Source of the DNA: CAZYJR01 sp964647905
Lineage (GTDB): Bacteria; Desulfobacterota; DSM-4660; Desulfatiglandales; HGW-15
Reading direction: 5' to 3'
DNA: 64,000 bases
Assembly (NCBI GenBank): GCA_964647905.1
Contig: CAZYJR010000005.1
Location: 100,602-164,601, forward strand
Every line of letters begins with the position of its first letter. The stretch's first letter is position 1. Below the pieces are notes generated by a model that did no database searches, was not told the DNA's origin, and saw nothing but the letters and a program-made list of their open reading frames with translations. The position numbers and the translations under genes are program-made. Positions 17,419 to 26,149 of the stretch are shown piece after piece.

Positions 17419-17997
17419 CTATCTCAGGCCGTCCTCCTTCTTGGCATTCTCCTTTTCCAGGCCGCCCACTCTGGGGTGGGACCTCCCGCGGTTGGTGATA
17501 GCCAGGCAGACCACGATCTCGTCCGCCTTGGGGGCGTCGTCCACCCTCACGGTCATGGCGTCGAAGTGGCTCCTTACAAAAGCCGCATCCTTGTAGTGAA
17601 TCGGCACGTCGATCTCAGCTCCCACTCCACCCATCTTCTTGGCGGAAGGGATTATGGCCTTGCCACCGCCCACGGCGTTACGAAACGGCGCGCCCAGCTT
17701 GGGGTGGAGAATTGCTGCCGCATGCTCCCGTTCTCCCGCCTCTCCCACAATCGCCGCCTTGCCGTAGCTCTCCACCTCCTCAGGCGGGACCCCCAGGGCA
17801 TCGACAGCCATCTTCCCCAGGATGTCCCCCAGCTTCTCTCCGGCTTCGATCAGCTCGCTCAGATCCTCTTGGTAGCGCCCTGCGAACGGGTTGCGAATCA
17901 CAGCCATGGCCGCCGCCTTCCTGCCCGGGGGATCGACTTTCCGCCCTCCTTCCATGTGGATTACTTCGGTAGTGGTCACATATTTTCGGATCTCCAT
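17419..17997 (-). CDS. DUF1185 ('amino acid synthesis') family protein
   Basis: A 192-residue protein of the DUF1185/AA_synth family, recognised from the N-terminal IRKYVTTTEVIHMEGG, the NPFAGRY segment near residue 35 and GVGAEIDVPIHYKDAAFVRSH near residue 125. The biochemical role of the family is not established; the database name is not informative. It sits 42 bp after the UPF0280 gene and 35 bp before dctP, so it is probably part of the ring-degradation operon. The start ATG at 17997 follows AAGGAGG by eight bases. Confidence 0.8.
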   Translation of the reverse strand: MEIRKYVTTTEVIHMEGGRKVDPPGRKAAAMAVIRNPFAGRYQEDLSELIEAGEKLGDILGKMAVDALGVPPEEVESYGKAAIVGEAGEREHAAAILHPKLGAPFRNAVGGGKAIIPSAKKMGGVGAEIDVPIHYKDAAFVRSHFDAMTVRVDDAPKADEIVVCLAITNRGRSHPRVGGLEKENAKKEDGLR

Positions 17998-18039
17998 ACA
18001 AAGCACCTCCTTGAAAGCTGGTGATGACGATTGAATCCA

Positions 18040-18897
18040 TCAATTACCGGTAATCATATGCTCTCGGAAGAAATCCGTCATGGCCACCTCACCCTGAACG
18101 GCCACGAGTGCACCCAAGATCACCCGGGCTTTTACCAACTCCTCGGCCTTTGCCCTGGCGCGGGCGAGAGCCAGCGCCACCTTTTCCTCCGGCATTGCGT
18201 CCATCCCGACGGTGACCGGGAGCCCGGGTATGTCCGTATATGGATCCACCTGCTCAGCCGGGAGTTGAACGATTCCGTCATCCTCCACCATGCTGGCATT
18301 GGCAATGGATGTGGCTGCAGCGTCGGCAAGGGCGCTCCTGGCGGCAACAACTGTAGCCGAAGATGCAACCCCTCTGGTGAGGCTCCTGCCTCCTATCCCG
18401 CTGGTGGCCACACCCCAGGTTGCCGGGCCGGGATCAAGGGCGATGGCATAACTCATCTCCCGCCGGCGGACATCGGTGCGCACGCCCACCCTGACCGGGC
18501 CCCCTTTGGCGATCCTGACCGCCAAATCGCCTCCGTTGTCCACTGTCACCCTGGGGGCTCCCAAGGCCGCCAGGAAATCGGCCACATGATCGGCAATGGC
18601 GCCAGCCACGGCGGCCATGGGGGTAAGATCCCGGTCGCCCACGGCCAGGACGCTCTCCAGCATGGTCAAGGCCAGGGCTTCAGTTATCCCCTCCCGGGCC
18701 CGCCGGGACCCTCTGCCCAGCAAGGGCCTCTGCGCGGCAACCCTCTCCAAGACCCTGAAAGACTCCTCGGCCGCCGCCACAGACATCCGGGGCATCGGCC
18801 CCTGTTCACCTGAGGCAGATATCACCAGCCTCATAGGCCCGCACTCGGCCAGCACTTTGCCCTGGGGAAGAAAATCGACTCTCGCCTGATAAGGCAT
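18040..18897 (-). CDS. UPF0280 family, ApbE-like protein; candidate flavin transferase
   Basis: A 285-residue UPF0280 protein. Its core resembles the ApbE flavin transferase fold: VDNGGDLAVR at residues about 119-128, TSGIGGRS at 165-172, and SATVVA followed by ADAAAT at 191-196, which matches the metal-binding ADxxxT stretch of ApbE. ApbE enzymes attach FMN from FAD to Thr or Ser of target proteins. The gene overlaps the 6-hydroxynicotinate reductase stop (TGATG), and the characterised reductase of Eubacterium barkeri carries covalently bound flavin. I therefore infer that this protein flavinylates the reductase. No direct evidence exists for the family as far as I know. Confidence 0.75.
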   Translation of the reverse strand: MPYQARVDFLPQGKVLAECGPMRLVISASGEQGPMPRMSVAAAEESFRVLERVAAQRPLLGRGSRRAREGITEALALTMLESVLAVGDRDLTPMAAVAGAIADHVADFLAALGAPRVTVDNGGDLAVRIAKGGPVRVGVRTDVRRREMSYAIALDPGPATWGVATSGIGGRSLTRGVASSATVVAARSALADAAATSIANASMVEDDGIVQLPAEQVDPYTDIPGLPVTVGMDAMPEEKVALALARARAKAEELVKARVILGALVAVQGEVAMTDFFREHMITGN

Positions 18898-20426
18898 CAG
18901 AGCTGCTCCTCAGCCGATACGGGGTCCAATGCCTCAAAGGGCTTCATGGCCTCCATGTGTCCGCCCATCTCCCTGTAGTCCGCTAGCTTCATTGTGTATT
19001 CTATGGGGCATATGGTGGCCGGAGTAGGAGTCCAGTAAAAGGATGAGCCCTTCACCTTTGCCACATCCACCATGAAGGTTATTCCGCCTCCGGGCATGAC
19101 AAAGGCCCGGGCACCGCCGACGGTCAGCCGGGCCTTCCCCTGGTGAACTGCCCGGGTCAGCCTGATTGGATACCGCACCACCCCAGCCCGGGCGCTGCCG
19201 CCGGCACCGCCCATATAGAGGGCCGAGACGAGAGAACTCTCGCAACTGCCGGCTATAGCGTCCAAGGCGTCTCTTGCAGCACCGGTGAGCGGAACCTCCC
19301 GGAGCAGCCAATCCCGGCCGAGCTCCAGCATGGCCGCCCGTTCACCCGTGGTCTCGGTCACAAGAATCCTCATCCCCGGGTATCCCGTCTTGTGGTCGAT
19401 TCCTGCAATCACGTCCATCGGACGGGTGATGGAAGTGCCCCCCCACCCCGCTCCGCTGTCCCCGAAGTATCGGCCCGGGGTGCTCGGCCTGAACCTGAGC
19501 TGGACGCCTGAGGGCTTGACCCCTGCGTATCTGCCGGCGGCATGCTCGCTCAAGAGGCCGGTAAGGTGTGAATCGAGCACGACCGCCTCATCGGCCGCCT
19601 GTTTGAGCAGCCCCGCGAAAAGGCCCAAAGTGGCGCTCCCGCATCCGAGCCTCATCTTGCCGGGTCTTTGCCCGTTGATCACTGGCTCCTCGCCCACCTT
19701 GAGCTCCAGCCTGCTTCCTCCCTCCACCCTGAGCTTCACCGGCTTCTTGTTGGCTATATCCGTCACCGTCCTTGCCACCAGCAGGCCGTCCCTTCCCGTG
19801 AGCAGGTTGACCCCGCCGATGGAGAGCATCTTGGAGCCGTACTGCTCGGTGACCACCATCCCCACCTTTCTCTTCCTTGCATAGACAGAGGCCCCCTCCT
19901 CTCCTATGCCCAGATCGGTATCCACCTTTACCATTACCCCGCTGTAGGACAACGGCGCCTCTGTCACCACCGTGACCAGGTCCACCCGGTCCCTCCTGCC
20001 CTGAACAATGTGAGGAGCAGGCCTACAGTCCGGATAAGTGGTCCCTGACCCGATGCCCGTAATGAGAGGGCTCCTTATCGCCTCCTGCGCATCAGGCCCC
20101 GCCGCATCCTCAACGTCCTTCAGGTGATGGAGCGGCGTAAGCCGTACCAGCTCCCCGTTGCGGTTCCTGTACCTCAGACACGCCCCCGGATTGCCTTCCC
20201 TTATCAAGCAGCCTATGGGGCATGCCTCGCACAAGATGGACTGGTCTGGGGGGGTCTTCTCCAGGGTTACAGCCCCCTCCGGGCAGACCCTTGCACAAGC
20301 ACCACACTGCGTACAGGCCTCATACGTGACCAAGGCCTTCTTCTCCTTCAACCTGATCGCCCCGAGGGGGCAATCCTGGACGCACACGGAGCAGCCGGTG
20401 CACTTGGCCGGATCAACAGTAACCAA
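18897..20426 (-). CDS. hnr: 6-hydroxynicotinate reductase
   Basis: A 509-residue enzyme matching Hnr, which uses reduced ferredoxin to convert 6-hydroxynicotinate to 1,4,5,6-tetrahydro-6-oxonicotinate. The N-terminus has two ferredoxin motifs (Cys 9, 12, 15, 19 and 38, 41, 44, 48) and a further group of four cysteines (66, 69, 73, 83) that could hold the [2Fe-2S] cluster reported for this enzyme. The rest is the large family-specific domain, including RLGCGSATLG and WGGTSITRP. Two TTG starts are possible; 20426 has GGGGG seven bases upstream and is preferred over 20432. It lies 15-21 bp after enamidase. The substrate could be a related hydroxypyridine carboxylate. Confidence 0.85.
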   Translation of the reverse strand: MVTVDPAKCTGCSVCVQDCPLGAIRLKEKKALVTYEACTQCGACARVCPEGAVTLEKTPPDQSILCEACPIGCLIREGNPGACLRYRNRNGELVRLTPLHHLKDVEDAAGPDAQEAIRSPLITGIGSGTTYPDCRPAPHIVQGRRDRVDLVTVVTEAPLSYSGVMVKVDTDLGIGEEGASVYARKRKVGMVVTEQYGSKMLSIGGVNLLTGRDGLLVARTVTDIANKKPVKLRVEGGSRLELKVGEEPVINGQRPGKMRLGCGSATLGLFAGLLKQAADEAVVLDSHLTGLLSEHAAGRYAGVKPSGVQLRFRPSTPGRYFGDSGAGWGGTSITRPMDVIAGIDHKTGYPGMRILVTETTGERAAMLELGRDWLLREVPLTGAARDALDAIAGSCESSLVSALYMGGAGGSARAGVVRYPIRLTRAVHQGKARLTVGGARAFVMPGGGITFMVDVAKVKGSSFYWTPTPATICPIEYTMKLADYREMGGHMEAMKPFEALDPVSAEEQL

Positions 20427-20447
20427 AACCAAACCCCCTGGGTTGTT

Positions 20448-21617
20448 TCATTTCCCCTTTTCCACGCTTGGCATGCGGGTTGCGGGAGGTGTATTGCGGC
20501 TCTTGGTGACCACAATATCGCCGTCCACCAAGACCATGGATACGCCGGGCACATCACCGGCCTCAATGGCGGAAAGGGCGTCCGTTCCTACAGAGCCCAT
20601 GGGCGCGTCCATCACCACCAGGTCCGCTTCCCTGCCTTCCTCGATCAAGCCCCGGTTCAGCTTGTAGAGGCGGGCGGTATTGCCCGTGGCCATGCAGATG
20701 GTCTGCTCCGGCCTAAGCAGACTCAGGCTCGCCAGGAGGTTCAAGACCCTGAGGATCCCCAGGGGTACCACACCGGTTCCGGACGGGGCGTCGTTCCCTA
20801 TGATCAGCCGCTCCAGACAGTCTTTTTCCACCACGAGCGATGCAGCCTCCACGGCCACCTTGGGATTCCCGCAATGGACGATCTCCAAGGCCATGGAGGT
20901 TTCCGTGATCAGTTTTTCCACCTCGTCCATGGAAACCGCCGTGGGGCCCCCGTTCAGGTGGGAGACCACATCCGGATCCGCCTCGATCACATCCTCCGCC
21001 GTGACCGTGCTGCTTCCAGGGATAGAGGTCCCCCCGGTATGCATCATAACGGTCATGCCGTGCTTCTTGGCGATTTTGACCAGCGGGGCGGCATCAGAGG
21101 CCGCTTTGATCGAGCCCAGGCCAATCTCTCCCACCACCTTGACGCCTTCGCGGGCCATCTCCTTGAAGTCCTCCTCGACCAGCCCCTTTTCCAAGATGAC
21201 GCTGCCTCCCAGGACCTTCATCCCCCCCGGCCTGAAGCCTGCAAAGGCCTTGGCGACCAGAATTGCCAAGGCCTTGACCCCGGCTGGATCCTTGGATCTT
21301 CCGGGCAGATGAGGCTCCCCTGCTGAGATGGCGGTGGTCACCCCTCCATGGAGTTCACTCTCCAGGAATCCGAGCTGGCTCTGCCTGGGAGTGAAGTCCC
21401 CGGTAACCGGATGAACATGGGAGTCGATCAATCCAGGTGCGACCGTTGTGTCCCTGCAGTCTATCACGGTATCGGCTGCCCCCTGATCCATATCTCCGGC
21501 CGCCCCGACCTTGCTGATTAGACCGTCTTCAATCCAAACCGCATCCGCTGAAAGAATAGGGTTGTTGATGTCCCCGGTCACCAGGGTACCGATATTTTTA
21601 AGCATTACTATTGACAT
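20448..21617 (-). CDS. ena: enamidase (1,4,5,6-tetrahydro-6-oxonicotinate amidohydrolase)
   Basis: A 389-residue amidohydrolase that closely resembles Eubacterium barkeri enamidase, which hydrolyses the cyclic enamide to 2-formylglutarate and ammonia. Family-specific stretches include KNIGTLVTGDI at the N-terminus, GGVTTAISAGEPHLPGR near residue 92, and MHTGGTSIPGSSTVTAEDV near residue 192. Likely metal ligands are His67 and His69 (DSHVHP), Glu164, His193, His220 and Asp276 (IIGNDAP). The end, DGDIVVTKSRNTPPA, is also enamidase-like. The ATG at 21617 follows AGGAGG and overlaps the molybdenum hydroxylase stop by 10 bp, so the two are translationally coupled. Confidence 0.88.
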   Translation of the reverse strand: MSIVMLKNIGTLVTGDINNPILSADAVWIEDGLISKVGAAGDMDQGAADTVIDCRDTTVAPGLIDSHVHPVTGDFTPRQSQLGFLESELHGGVTTAISAGEPHLPGRSKDPAGVKALAILVAKAFAGFRPGGMKVLGGSVILEKGLVEEDFKEMAREGVKVVGEIGLGSIKAASDAAPLVKIAKKHGMTVMMHTGGTSIPGSSTVTAEDVIEADPDVVSHLNGGPTAVSMDEVEKLITETSMALEIVHCGNPKVAVEAASLVVEKDCLERLIIGNDAPSGTGVVPLGILRVLNLLASLSLLRPEQTICMATGNTARLYKLNRGLIEEGREADLVVMDAPMGSVGTDALSAIEAGDVPGVSMVLVDGDIVVTKSRNTPPATRMPSVEKGK

Positions 21618-23887
21618 ATTCCTCCTCCTTCCTCATGCGCGGAACTCCTGAGCACGGCCTCCCTAACCCGCTCAGGCTTCGCAGGCAAGTGGTAGATCCT
21701 CAGGTTCAAGGCATCGGAGATGGCGTTAAGAACGGCCGGGGCGGTAGGGATGAGAGCCGGCTCCCCCACCCCCTTGGCCCCGAAAGGCCCGGTCGGCTCT
21801 TGAGCTTCCACCAGGACCGGCACAATCGCCGGCATGTCCATGCTGGTGGGGATATGATAGTCGGCCAGGGACATGGTCGTTCCATGAATGTACTCCTCGG
21901 TCAAGGCGAACCCCACACCCATGGCCACCCCGCCTTGAATCTGTCCCTCAATATTTGAAGGATTGATGGCCCTGCCCACATCATGGGCTGCCACGGCCTT
22001 TAAGAGATGAACTCTTCCAGTCTCTACATCCACCTCCACAAGGACCAGGTGGGTGGCAAAGGCATAGGTGGCATAGGGCACGCCTTCCCCTGTCTTGGGA
22101 TCAAGGGAAGTTGTCAAGGGATCGAAATGTCCTTCGCAGACCAATTCTTTGCCCTTTTGACGCGCCCTTGAGGCAAGCTCGGATAAGGAAACCGTCTTGG
22201 ACGAATCCTCTCCCGTCACTGCGAAGCATCCCTCCAGCCTCAGGGAGGCCCCGGAGGTCTTAAGCACCTCAGCGGCCTCGGTTAGCAGGAGCTCGGCGAG
22301 TTTTTCAGCCGCATCCTTCACGGCATTACCGGAGATATAGGTCTGCCGGCTGGCCGAGGTGGCCCCGGCGTTTGTGGTCTCATGGGTGTCTGCAACTATG
22401 AGCTTGATTTCGCCGGGGTCCACACCCAAGACCTCGGCTGCGATCTGCGCAAGGACCGTTGACGAGCCCTGCCCTATATCGGCTGCACCCGTGTAGAGAG
22501 TGATCCCGGCTTCCGGATCCATCTCCACGCGTGCTGTGGAGGGATTCTTGGCACCGGTGTTCCCGATCCCGTACCACATGGACCCGAGCCCAACCCCTCT
22601 TCTCATATTCACGGCCGGAGATCTTCCCTTCCACCCGGTCACGGCCTCGCGGTAGAGGGGGTCCAAGGCATCGAGGGTGGCTTCGAATCCCACGCTCTCT
22701 TTGAGCTCCTGACGCGTGGATGTTATCCCGCCCCGCCTGAGGGCGTTGATCTTTCGAATCTCAACCGGACTCATCCCCAGCCTTGCAGCAATGATGTCCA
22801 TTTGGGACTCGTGGGCGCAGGCCGTCTGCGGCACCCCGAATCCTCTCATGGCCCCTGCAACGGGATTGTTGGTGTAGACGCAGCTACACTCAACGTCCAG
22901 GTTATCCACCTGATAGGGTCCGGCGGCATGCACCGCAGCCCGGGTGGCTACCGCCTTGCCGTACGAGGCATAAGCGCCCGTGTCACAAACAATTCTTGCC
23001 CTGAGCGCAGTGAGCCTCCCATCGACGTCCACCCCTGTTTCGTACTCCATCCAAAAGGGGTGCCTCTTGGGAGTGGCCAAGCACTCCTCTTCGCGGCTGA
23101 AGACCAGGCGGACCGGCCGCGCGTAGTGGTAGAGCGCGAGACCGATGAAGCCTTGAACCGTGAGATCGAGCTTGGAGCCGAAACCGCCGCCTGTGGCTGC
23201 CTGAATTATCCGGATGCGCTCCTCCGGAAGGCCCAGGAGGCGGGAGACCTCCTTGCGGTCGTAATGGGGGTTCTGAGTGGAGGCATGGATCACCAGGGTC
23301 CCGTCATCCGCTACATATCCCGCCCCTGAGTCGGGCTCCAGATATGAGTGTTCTAGGCGTGAGGTGGTATAGGTTCGCTTAATCACCAAATGGCTGTCTG
23401 ACAAGGCTCCCCGGGCGTCGCCTTTTAGGATCGCCCCCCTATAAAGCAGATTTCCGCTTTCGTGAACCGGTGGGGCCCCCGTTTTCAAGGCCTCTTGGGG
23501 CAGGAAGACAAAGGGCAGGTCCAGGTAGGAAATTTCAATGGTCTCGAGGGCCAGCTCCGCGCTCTCCTCGTCCTCGGCCGCCACCAAGGCTACCGCCTCC
23601 CCCAGGAACCTGACCTTGACGCCTGCCAGTAAAGGTTGATCCTTGGTGATCAGACCGAAGAGGTTCTCTCCTGGAATGTCCCGGGCGGTGAGAATCCCCA
23701 CCACACCGGGTAGTTGAGAGGCTTTTTTAACGTTCAGGCTCAAGATATCGGCATGATGCCTGGAGCTCCTGAACACCCTCAAGACCAGGGGTCGGTCCAA
23801 GGGGATATCATCGCTGAAACGGCGTTTCCCTCGGGCCAAATCCTCGGCGCTCAGCCTTGCCATCCTCTTGCCGATATAAGCGGCCAC
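21608..23887 (-). CDS. xanthine dehydrogenase-family molybdenum hydroxylase, large subunit (nicotinate dehydrogenase-like)
   Basis: A 759-residue molybdopterin-binding subunit. The N-terminal RRFSDDI and SYLEPDSGAGYV, the GGGFGSK loop near residue 235, AMRGFGVPQ, GQGSSTVLAQ and the C-terminal GAKGVGEPALIP, which supplies the catalytic glutamate, are all present. In this operon it should hydroxylate a pyridine ring carbon with water, as in nicotinate to 6-hydroxynicotinate. Eubacterium barkeri splits this subunit in two (NdhL/NdhM); here it is one chain. No [2Fe-2S] or FAD subunit lies next to it. It starts at a GTG with AGGGG upstream and follows the mmsA-like gene by 34 bp. Confidence 0.85.
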   Translation of the reverse strand: MAAYIGKRMARLSAEDLARGKRRFSDDIPLDRPLVLRVFRSSRHHADILSLNVKKASQLPGVVGILTARDIPGENLFGLITKDQPLLAGVKVRFLGEAVALVAAEDEESAELALETIEISYLDLPFVFLPQEALKTGAPPVHESGNLLYRGAILKGDARGALSDSHLVIKRTYTTSRLEHSYLEPDSGAGYVADDGTLVIHASTQNPHYDRKEVSRLLGLPEERIRIIQAATGGGFGSKLDLTVQGFIGLALYHYARPVRLVFSREEECLATPKRHPFWMEYETGVDVDGRLTALRARIVCDTGAYASYGKAVATRAAVHAAGPYQVDNLDVECSCVYTNNPVAGAMRGFGVPQTACAHESQMDIIAARLGMSPVEIRKINALRRGGITSTRQELKESVGFEATLDALDPLYREAVTGWKGRSPAVNMRRGVGLGSMWYGIGNTGAKNPSTARVEMDPEAGITLYTGAADIGQGSSTVLAQIAAEVLGVDPGEIKLIVADTHETTNAGATSASRQTYISGNAVKDAAEKLAELLLTEAAEVLKTSGASLRLEGCFAVTGEDSSKTVSLSELASRARQKGKELVCEGHFDPLTTSLDPKTGEGVPYATYAFATHLVLVEVDVETGRVHLLKAVAAHDVGRAINPSNIEGQIQGGVAMGVGFALTEEYIHGTTMSLADYHIPTSMDMPAIVPVLVEAQEPTGPFGAKGVGEPALIPTAPAVLNAISDALNLRIYHLPAKPERVREAVLRSSAHEEGGGICQ

Positions 23888-23921
23888 TCAAGAACCCCTA
23901 AGGCCCGCGGGGCGGGATTGA

Positions 23922-25403
23922 TTAGACCCAGCGAGCAGTCACCGTCTTCTCATCCATAAACATGCGCATGGAGGCCATCCTGGACTTGGCCGTCCCAACG
24001 AATGACTCCCGCCTCGAACCTAATGGGAAGAACGCATAGGGTTGCGCGACTCCCAAATTTACCCCTACATTGCCGACGTTCACCTCTTTGACGAATTTGC
24101 GTGCATCCTTACCACTGGTGGTCATTATGCACGCCGAATGCCCCAGGTTCGTCTTGGTGTTGATCCATTCGATCGCCTGATCCAGGCTATCGCCACGGAT
24201 AAGAGAGGCCACCGCGCCGAAGGCCTCCTCCTTGGCCGTCTCCATATCCACGTTCACATCCTCAAGTATCACCGGGCCCAGAAAGTACCCCTTGGGATAG
24301 CCGTCCGCCTGCATCTTCCTCCCGTCAAGGACCATCTTGGCCCCCTCAGAGAGCGCCCTGTCCACCCAGCCAAGGATCTTGTCCCTTCCGTCTTTAGTTG
24401 TATAAGGCCCCAGTTCGGCATCTTCGTCAAGGCCGTACCCGAGCTTCATATCACCCGCCGCCTTGACGAATTTATCCTTCACCTCATCGTATACATCACC
24501 CACTATGACCACATTATCAACTCCCAGGCACCTCTGCCCGGTCATGCCGAAACAGGCCCTCAGCAACCACGGAATCGCCGCATCAATATCCGCATCCGGC
24601 ATTATCACCACATGATTCTTGCCGTTTCCATTGATGGAGGAAGTCTTCTTAAATTCCCCGCAAAGCTCGAAAAGCTCATGCCCCGCCCTATTGGATCCTA
24701 TGAAACCGACCCCCTTGATATAGGGATGCTTAAGTATCTCCTTGTTTATCTGCCTGCCGCCATGGATCATGTTGATCACCCCTGGAGGAAGATCCGCCTC
24801 CTGGGCCGCCCTGCAAATGGCCTCGGCAGCCACGGGGTCTTGCCTGCTCGGGCTGACCACCACTGAACACCCGGCCGCCAGTGCATAAGGCACAAACGAC
24901 GACCAAGCATGCATGGGTATGTTGCCCGGGGTGATGATCAGAAAGGCGCCCAGGGGCTCCCAATACAGGTACTCATCAATCCCCCTGGCCAGGTCAGTCA
25001 AGGCCTCGTTTTGCTTGGGAAGCTGATACAGTGCCGAGCAAGCAGACTCGATGTTCTCCAGCACTCTACTCACCGATCCCCTGGACTCGCCTATGGTCCG
25101 GCCGTGATCCTGAGTAAGGATTCGACACAGGTCCTCATAGTTCTCCCGGAATCGCGCATGCATGCTGAACAGCTTGTAGGCCCGGTCCCGCATGGGCACC
25201 TCACTCCACTCCAGGAAGCCTCTTTGAGCGGACTCCACAGCGGCGATCGCCTCTTCCCTGGTGGCGACTGGAAACTCCGCGATGACCTCGTCGGTGGCAG
25301 GGTTTGTCACTTCCTGAATATCGGTGGAGCTCGATTCCACCCATTCCCCGTTCATCAAGAACTTGAGCTTTCCGTAATGCTTCTTCACTTCCTCCAACTT
25401 CAT
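23922..25403 (-). CDS. MmsA-type CoA-acylating semialdehyde dehydrogenase
   Basis: A 493-residue aldehyde dehydrogenase of the methylmalonate-semialdehyde dehydrogenase subfamily: SSINGNGKNHVVIMPDAD in place of the usual general-base glutamate region, catalytic Cys in TGQRCLGV near residue 290, PLGSRRESF, and the MmsA-type ending KTVTARWV. MmsA enzymes oxidise 2-substituted malonate semialdehydes with NAD+ and CoA, releasing CO2 and an acyl-CoA. The enamidase product 2-formylglutarate is such a compound, so glutaryl-CoA is the predicted product; this is inference. The ATG at 25403 follows GGAGG by six bases; a TTG at 25409 is less likely. It starts just after gntR. Confidence 0.85.
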   Translation of the reverse strand: MKLEEVKKHYGKLKFLMNGEWVESSSTDIQEVTNPATDEVIAEFPVATREEAIAAVESAQRGFLEWSEVPMRDRAYKLFSMHARFRENYEDLCRILTQDHGRTIGESRGSVSRVLENIESACSALYQLPKQNEALTDLARGIDEYLYWEPLGAFLIITPGNIPMHAWSSFVPYALAAGCSVVVSPSRQDPVAAEAICRAAQEADLPPGVINMIHGGRQINKEILKHPYIKGVGFIGSNRAGHELFELCGEFKKTSSINGNGKNHVVIMPDADIDAAIPWLLRACFGMTGQRCLGVDNVVIVGDVYDEVKDKFVKAAGDMKLGYGLDEDAELGPYTTKDGRDKILGWVDRALSEGAKMVLDGRKMQADGYPKGYFLGPVILEDVNVDMETAKEEAFGAVASLIRGDSLDQAIEWINTKTNLGHSACIMTTSGKDARKFVKEVNVGNVGVNLGVAQPYAFFPLGSRRESFVGTAKSRMASMRMFMDEKTVTARWV

Positions 25404-25415
25404 CCTCAACCTCCA

Positions 25416-26096
25416 TCAATATTGGGCTTGAGCAACGGCTTCCTCCCTGGAAGCCATCAGCCTTTTCTGCACTTCCAATCCTCTCAGGATGTGCTCCCTG
25501 GTTATATCCTCAGCCTTATCCGTGTCTCCTGCCTTGATCGCTTCCAGTATCATCCTATGATAGACGCAGGACGCCCGAAGGTGTTCAATATCCGCGAACG
25601 ATTTGTAGGAAATCCTCTTGATCTGATTGTTCAAGGACTGGAGGATCCTTCTCAATCTGACATGGCCTGAAGTAGAAGCGGTCAAGTCATGAAATATACT
25701 GTTAAGCTCCTCATATCTCATTATATCGGGGGCCTCTTCTCCATCCACCAGCTCCTCCATATTCTTCACCGTCTTTTCCAACTTCACCAGATCGGCCGGG
25801 GTGATTCTCTCCATGGCCAGTCTCACCGATAGAGTGTAAAGGGCGATCTTGAGCGTGTAGACCTCCCAAATGTCGTGCTCGGTCAGCTCGGAGACAAAAA
25901 CCCCGTGCCTAGGCTCACGTCGTATAAGGCCCTCCGCCTCCAGGATCTTGAACGCCTCGCGCAAAGGCGGCCGGCTGATTCCCAGCCGCGTGGAGATCTC
26001 CGTTTCCTTGATCCTCTGCCCGGGCTCCAGCTTCCCCTTGATGATCATGTCCTCGAGCCGCTTAACAGCCCTGTCCACAATGGATTTGACCTTCAT
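25416..26096 (-). CDS. GntR-family (FCD/FadR) transcriptional regulator
   Basis: A 226-residue regulator: winged helix-turn-helix in residues 10-75 (ETEISTRLGISRPPLREAFKILEAEGLI) and a helical FCD ligand domain after residue 85, with the metal-binding pattern of conserved Asp/His residues (NSIFHDLTASTSGH, ASCVYHRMILEAI, REHILRG). It is the first gene of the ring-degradation operon and probably controls it, sensing the heterocycle or a CoA intermediate. The start ATG follows GAGGAGGGG. Confidence 0.92.
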   Translation of the reverse strand: MKVKSIVDRAVKRLEDMIIKGKLEPGQRIKETEISTRLGISRPPLREAFKILEAEGLIRREPRHGVFVSELTEHDIWEVYTLKIALYTLSVRLAMERITPADLVKLEKTVKNMEELVDGEEAPDIMRYEELNSIFHDLTASTSGHVRLRRILQSLNNQIKRISYKSFADIEHLRASCVYHRMILEAIKAGDTDKAEDITREHILRGLEVQKRLMASREEAVAQAQY

Positions 26097-26113
26097 GATC
26101 CCAGCCCCTCCTC

Positions 26114-26149
26114 TTGTCTATTGTCTATTGTATTCAAAATATATTGTCA
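26114..26149 (-). promoter_or_regulatory. promoter/operator region of the heterocycle operon
   Basis: On the plus strand, TTGTC, ATTGTC and ATTGTC occur at 26114-26118, 26120-26125 and 26143-26148, separated by an AT-rich block, and TTGTATTCAA at 26128-26137 is nearly palindromic. On the minus strand TTGACA (26144-26149) could be a -35 element, with a poor -10 (TAGACA) 17 bp away. The site lies 20-55 bp upstream of gntR, as expected for autoregulation. No other gene is seen between 26150 and 26342. Confidence 0.4.
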
